From JAGGVT01 sp965369605 (GTDB lineage: Bacteria; JAJVIF01; JAGGVT01), in the NCBI GenBank assembly GCA_965369605.1, contig CBDURE010000143.1, forward strand, positions 1 through 8,685: DNA of 8,685 bases, read 5' to 3'. Position numbers and translations under genes: made by a program. Under the pieces are notes generated by a model. It saw only the letters and a list, made by a program, of their open reading frames with translations. It did not search any database and was not told where the DNA came from. Below are positions 6,051 to 8,685 of the stretch, one piece after another (the first letter of the stretch is position 1; each line of letters opens with the position of its first letter).

Positions 6051-6077
6051 ATTAATTGGTGCCAGGTACCAATTAAA
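6051..6077. repeat. 27-bp palindromic repeat, copy 1
   Basis: TTAATTGGT and ACCAATTAA form a perfect nine-pair stem around GCCAGGT. It is identical to the copy at 6182-6208. Palindromes built on TTGGTGCC...ACCAA are reminiscent of REP-type repeats mobilised by REP-associated transposases, but no such transposase is visible here. Confidence 0.7.
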
Positions 6078-6181
6078 AACAGCTTAGTACGGCTGCTTAT
6101 TGTTGATAGGTCATAATGCGCGATTCCCGCATCCAATGCGCAAAGCGAGGAAGATAGTTTAAATCCGTTTAAGGCCCGCAA

Positions 6182-6208
6182 ATTAATTGGTGCCAGGTAC
6201 CAATTAAA
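6182..6208. repeat. 27-bp palindromic repeat, copy 2
   Basis: Identical over 27 bases to 6051-6077, spaced 131 bases start to start. Because each copy is itself palindromic, the pair can be read as direct or as inverted repeats, as at the ends of a MITE or a REP doublet. It lies just ten bases before the -35 of the phospholipase-like gene. Confidence 0.7.
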
Positions 6209-6217
6209 TACTTCAAA

Positions 6218-6246
6218 TTGCATCAATCGCAAAATCCTGATATAAT
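6218..6246 (+). promoter_or_regulatory. Promoter of the phospholipase-like lipoprotein gene
   Basis: TTGCAT (6218-6223), a 17-base spacer and a perfect TATAAT (6241-6246). The leader to the ATG at 6349 would be about 95 bases. TTGACG at 6257-6262 is a better -35 but has only a poor -10 (TAATCT, 6280-6285). Confidence 0.5.
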
Positions 6247-6348
6247 CATATCCTGTTTGACGGATACAAGTATCACCAATAATCTGACAATCTTTAACAG
6301 TTAATGAATCAGGCTATGCTGAATCAACAACAACTGAGAGGTACGATA

Positions 6349-8214
6349 ATGAGATATTTACTGGCTTCAGTTATGCTTCTTACACTACTTGTTTTAGGAT
6401 GCTCCTCAGGATCATCCTCACCGACAACGCCGTCTGAAACGGACGACATTCAAACGACACTTAACCGCGCTGCTGATGCGCTTGAAAGCGGAAATGTCGA
6501 TGAATGCCTGAAGTATTTCCATAATCCTGACAAATTTGGCGATACTCTCAGAAAGATGAAAAAGCAATTTCCCCTGCTGGCGAAAGCGATTAGAAACGCA
6601 ATCGTGGAGGAATCGGATGGCGATCAGATACGCTTGCGAATCCGCATGCAGCGACCCGATAATCCGAAAGCGTTTATCGAATCAAGAATGTTCCTTCTAA
6701 AATCGTACAATGACGAATGGCTGATAAGCGCGGTGCCCATTCGCCATAAAAAGCCCGATGAGCGCAACGCGGAATGGTGCACCAATAGCACTCACGGCTC
6801 ATACCTGACTCGCGCGATTATCGAATACTACATTCGAAATTACCCGAACGACTGGGAATTCACCGGCGCCGACGGCCTGATGTACCAGAAAAATCATCTC
6901 TACCAGACAACGGGAACACATCCGGGCGCAATCGATACACTTCTTGGAATTTACGATATTGATACTTACGACAACGTCCCGCCTGAAGCGATGATAGTCG
7001 GCAATGTTCCCTCCGCGCTTTTGCAGATTGGTTCAATCGACGAGGATGTTTTTGTCGGCGAGTATGATTCCGGGATGAACCTTACTTTCAATCGTGATAT
7101 TCAACTCGATACATCAAGCGGATTGAAATTTACAACATCCAACAGTTTTGGCGAGGATGATGACACTTTCCTCAAAGGCAGCGCTCATTTCCTGACACCG
7201 CTGAATCAGGATTATTGCCAGCAATCCTTTATCGGATTCAACGACATCGGATTTCTCGGAGATATATCTGCCAAGAGCGCGCCGACATACAAATGGGGCC
7301 TTGGCATGGAGAATATCGGCCCCTTCAACATAATTGACATCGTGGAGATGCGTGAAAACTGGAATCGCAAGACATGGCAGTACGCTATCCAGCAATTCGA
7401 GGATTCAAAAATCGAACCGGATATTTTAGTCAAGGCGAAAAAACTCGCTGATTCATTCTATGCGATTGGGCATATCCTGCACCTGTTGGAGGATTCAGGG
7501 ATTCCGGCGCATGTTCGCAACGACATGCACGGCGTACCCCTGCTGCACTACATTCCCGGTTTCGATTATCTTCAGCCTGACCCTCTTGAGAGCTGGTCTG
7601 GCACATTCGAGGGTAGTTTCATCGACAAAACAGTCGAAGTATGGCGGGAACTCTATTTCGATTTCGACCCGATAACACGTTATCCCGATGGATTTTCATC
7701 ACAGGAACCGCTTTTGCATTACTACTACAACAATGCTGAAATCCCGGAACACGCCGGGTACGAAGCCATTTTCAAAAGTCTCGCATTTATGACCAACAGA
7801 ACATTTTTCAGCGAGGACACAATTCCTCGCTCAACACAGGATTACGCCGACACGACAACATACCCGCAAATCACCGACTGGGAATTCAATTACGGCGGAC
7901 GCACAGTACTTTACGGTCACGCCGGACTGCCGTTTTACAACGAGGAACACCCGCTTGCAGTTTCGACCTTCTGGTTCGATACATGGTGCACGGGATTCTA
8001 CGTAATCCACTGGCGATGGCCCACACTTGAGGAGGTCATCGATGAACTCGAAGGCGATGACGATCTGTTCACAATCTGGGATGAATGGGACGAGGATTTC
8101 TTCTCCGACGGCAGAAAGGGAATATGCGAAACCGAATGGGAAGTCCAGTTCAAACGCTGCGTCCGTCACGGCGCCGCGCTTTTGCATGAGTTCTATCTGG
8201 AGACGCATAAGTAA
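6349..8214 (+). CDS. Lipoprotein with zinc phospholipase C / S1-P1 nuclease-like domain
   Basis: A 621-residue lipoprotein: signal peptide to Cys18 (LLVLGC), then a Ser/Thr-rich linker. Residues 33-137 look NTF2-like (helices, then strands ending in NDEWLISAVP). From 140 on it carries the motif series of the zinc-dependent phospholipase C/S1-P1 nuclease fold: THGSYLTRAI (148-157; H149), GSIDED (228-233), SAHF (278-281; H280), GHILHLLEDSGIPAHVRND (374-392; H378, D382, H388) and HAGYE (468-472; H468, E472). The spacings H-x3-D-x5-H and H-x3-E equal those of B. cereus PC-PLC (H118/D122/H128; H142/E146). It should cleave phosphodiesters, of lipids or nucleic acids, outside the cytoplasm. The ATG at 6349 is chosen over 6304 because GAGG lies seven bases upstream and the signal peptide begins there. 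Large insertions make it about twice the size of classical members. Fold likely; substrate unknown. Confidence 0.83.
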   Translation: MRYLLASVMLLTLLVLGCSSGSSSPTTPSETDDIQTTLNRAADALESGNVDECLKYFHNPDKFGDTLRKMKKQFPLLAKAIRNAIVEESDGDQIRLRIRMQRPDNPKAFIESRMFLLKSYNDEWLISAVPIRHKKPDERNAEWCTNSTHGSYLTRAIIEYYIRNYPNDWEFTGADGLMYQKNHLYQTTGTHPGAIDTLLGIYDIDTYDNVPPEAMIVGNVPSALLQIGSIDEDVFVGEYDSGMNLTFNRDIQLDTSSGLKFTTSNSFGEDDDTFLKGSAHFLTPLNQDYCQQSFIGFNDIGFLGDISAKSAPTYKWGLGMENIGPFNIIDIVEMRENWNRKTWQYAIQQFEDSKIEPDILVKAKKLADSFYAIGHILHLLEDSGIPAHVRNDMHGVPLLHYIPGFDYLQPDPLESWSGTFEGSFIDKTVEVWRELYFDFDPITRYPDGFSSQEPLLHYYYNNAEIPEHAGYEAIFKSLAFMTNRTFFSEDTIPRSTQDYADTTTYPQITDWEFNYGGRTVLYGHAGLPFYNEEHPLAVSTFWFDTWCTGFYVIHWRWPTLEEVIDELEGDDDLFTIWDEWDEDFFSDGRKGICETEWEVQFKRCVRHGAALLHEFYLETHK

Positions 8215-8226
8215 CACAGGGATCAC

Positions 8227-8250
8227 GGACAGCCTTGTCCGCCTTGTCCG
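8227..8250. repeat. Short tandem GCCTTGTCC repeat with small hairpin
   Basis: GCCTTGTCC occurs twice in tandem (8232-8240 and 8241-8249); GGACA (8227-8231) can pair with TGTCC (8236-8240). The CCTTGTCCG text also appears at 36-44, in the tandem repeat at the window start. Confidence 0.45.
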
Positions 8251-8259
8251 CAATTATGT

Positions 8260-8281
8260 AACCCGGCAACGCTTTGCCGGG
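8260..8281. repeat. GC-rich palindrome, copy 2 of a dispersed hairpin
   Basis: CCCGGCAA (8262-8269) pairs perfectly with TTGCCGGG (8274-8281) around CGCT. The core matches 3593-3614 with two differences, both in the loop region. It lies 47 bases after the phospholipase-like stop; no T run follows, so it is not a typical terminator, though it may still slow or end transcription. Confidence 0.6.
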
Positions 8282-8303
8282 CGAAGTTAAAATACGACAA
8301 AAG

Positions 8304-8323
8304 CCCGGGGAGGCGTCCCCGGG
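8304..8323. repeat. Strong GC-rich hairpin before the last lipoprotein gene
   Basis: CCCGGGGA (8304-8311) pairs with TCCCCGGG (8316-8323) around GGCG. On the minus strand it is followed by CTTTTG, a weak terminator tail; on plus there is no T run. It ends 36 bases before the ATG at 8360. Confidence 0.5.
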
Positions 8324-8359
8324 TTACAAATTAAATCAGCTTTATTCTGGAGATTAAAA

Positions 8360-8685
8360 ATGAAATCAAAAATAATCATTATTCTTACTTTGGTGTTATT
8401 CACCACATTCATCATTTCCTGTTCGACCCCAGCTCCTCAAACAGACGAAACGGACACCGATGCACCTGTGGATATCACGTTGCAGGAGGATTCAACTAAT
8501 ACGCAAACCCCTGATCCGCAGGATGATGTTACGCCTATGAAAGGTTTCAAGATGATCGCTCCTGAGAATATCCCCAAATGCCTTGCCCAGTTGGAAACTG
8601 TTCAAAAGATACTGGAAAAAACCGCGGCAGAGGTCGCTGAGTTTGGGACAACAAAATACATTTTCAATGCCAACGACCAGGTATT
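8360..8685 (+). CDS. Lipoprotein, N-terminal part (cut by window end)
   Basis: The frame opens at ATG 8360, with GGAG seven bases upstream (8349-8352), and stays open for 108 codons to the window edge. Residues 1-21 are a lipoprotein signal: MKSK, then a very hydrophobic IIIILTLVLFTTFIIS and Cys21, with Ser at +2. Residues 22-60 are a Pro/Thr/Asp-rich, disordered-looking acidic linker (PAPQTDETDTDAPVD). From about 61 a helical segment begins (IPKCLAQLETVQKILEKTAAEVAEF), followed by KYIFNAND. I do not recognise a family. It follows the phospholipase-like gene in the same direction after 145 bases, and may share its transcript if the hairpins between them do not stop it. The lipoprotein call is strong; the function is open. 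Confidence 0.85.
   Translation, partial: MKSKIIIILTLVLFTTFIISCSTPAPQTDETDTDAPVDITLQEDSTNTQTPDPQDDVTPMKGFKMIAPENIPKCLAQLETVQKILEKTAAEVAEFGTTKYIFNANDQV

Larger units (their letters stand above)
5983..6348. other. Divergent spacer with paired palindromes and promoters
   Basis: This 366-base spacer between divergent lipoprotein genes holds a -10 box for the leftward gene, two identical 27-base palindromic repeats 131 bases apart, and a promoter for the rightward gene. Between the repeats lie ATGCGC twice (6116-6121 and 6137-6142 by eye) and an imperfect TTTAAATCCGTTTAAG. A 63-codon minus frame runs across both repeats in different frames and is not credible as a gene. Confidence 0.6.

Noticed and set aside
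6041..6232. 63-codon minus-strand frame
   Set aside because: Both 27-bp repeats are translated in different frames within it, there is no clear ribosome site, and the sequence is explained by repeats.
6304..6348. Upstream ATG as the start of the phospholipase-like protein
   Set aside because: It would put 15 polar residues (Gln/Asn-rich) before the lipoprotein signal; the ATG at 6349 has a well-spaced GAGG.
7831..8253. 140-codon minus-strand frame
   Set aside because: Antisense shadow of the phospholipase-like gene, whose motifs and HxxxE pattern are in the other strand.

Overview
This window looks like chromosomal DNA of a Gram-negative-type bacterium, probably uncultivated. Four or more products carry lipoprotein signal peptides (lipobox plus Cys), and several start regions have sigma-70-like TATAAT boxes. 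Spacers are rich in short GC-rich palindromes. Genus or phylum cannot be read from the sequence. An envelope with many lipoproteins, an M6 protease, a cohesin-like domain and a zinc phospholipase/nuclease-like lipoprotein suits an environmental, polymer- or membrane-degrading bacterium, but that is inference.

Layout. 1-714 holds no convincing gene. It is a mosaic of tandem repeats and hairpins, with a possible leftward promoter at its right edge. 3511-715 (minus) is a tight three-gene operon: a cohesin-like lipoprotein, a secreted M6 metalloprotease (ATGA overlap), and a diverged purine nucleoside phosphorylase-like protein (2-nt gap, TTG start). 3756-4841 (plus) is a lone AT-rich gene for a PD-(D/E)XK nuclease with a type I restriction HsdR-like N-terminus, probably acquired horizontally. 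Two minus genes follow: a HAD-family hydrolase (5553-4858) and a small beta-rich lipoprotein (5982-5590). The spacer 5983-6348 holds two identical 27-bp palindromic repeats and a promoter. 6349-8214 (plus) encodes a 621-residue lipoprotein with an NTF2-like N-terminal part and a large domain with the zinc-ligand pattern of phospholipase C/S1-P1 nuclease. After a spacer with two GC-rich hairpins, another lipoprotein gene starts at 8360 and runs off the window.

How the genes fit together. Most of the products are predicted to act at the cell envelope. The protease carries one dockerin-type EF-hand loop and is translationally coupled to a lipoprotein with a cohesin-like domain, which suggests, without proving, that the lipoprotein tethers or organises the protease at the surface. 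The most unusual protein is the large lipoprotein, in which a trinuclear-zinc fold is placed far from the N-terminus although the characterised enzymes use their N-terminal Trp as a metal ligand. The nuclease gene is the only obvious defence-type gene; no methyltransferase or helicase partner is visible.
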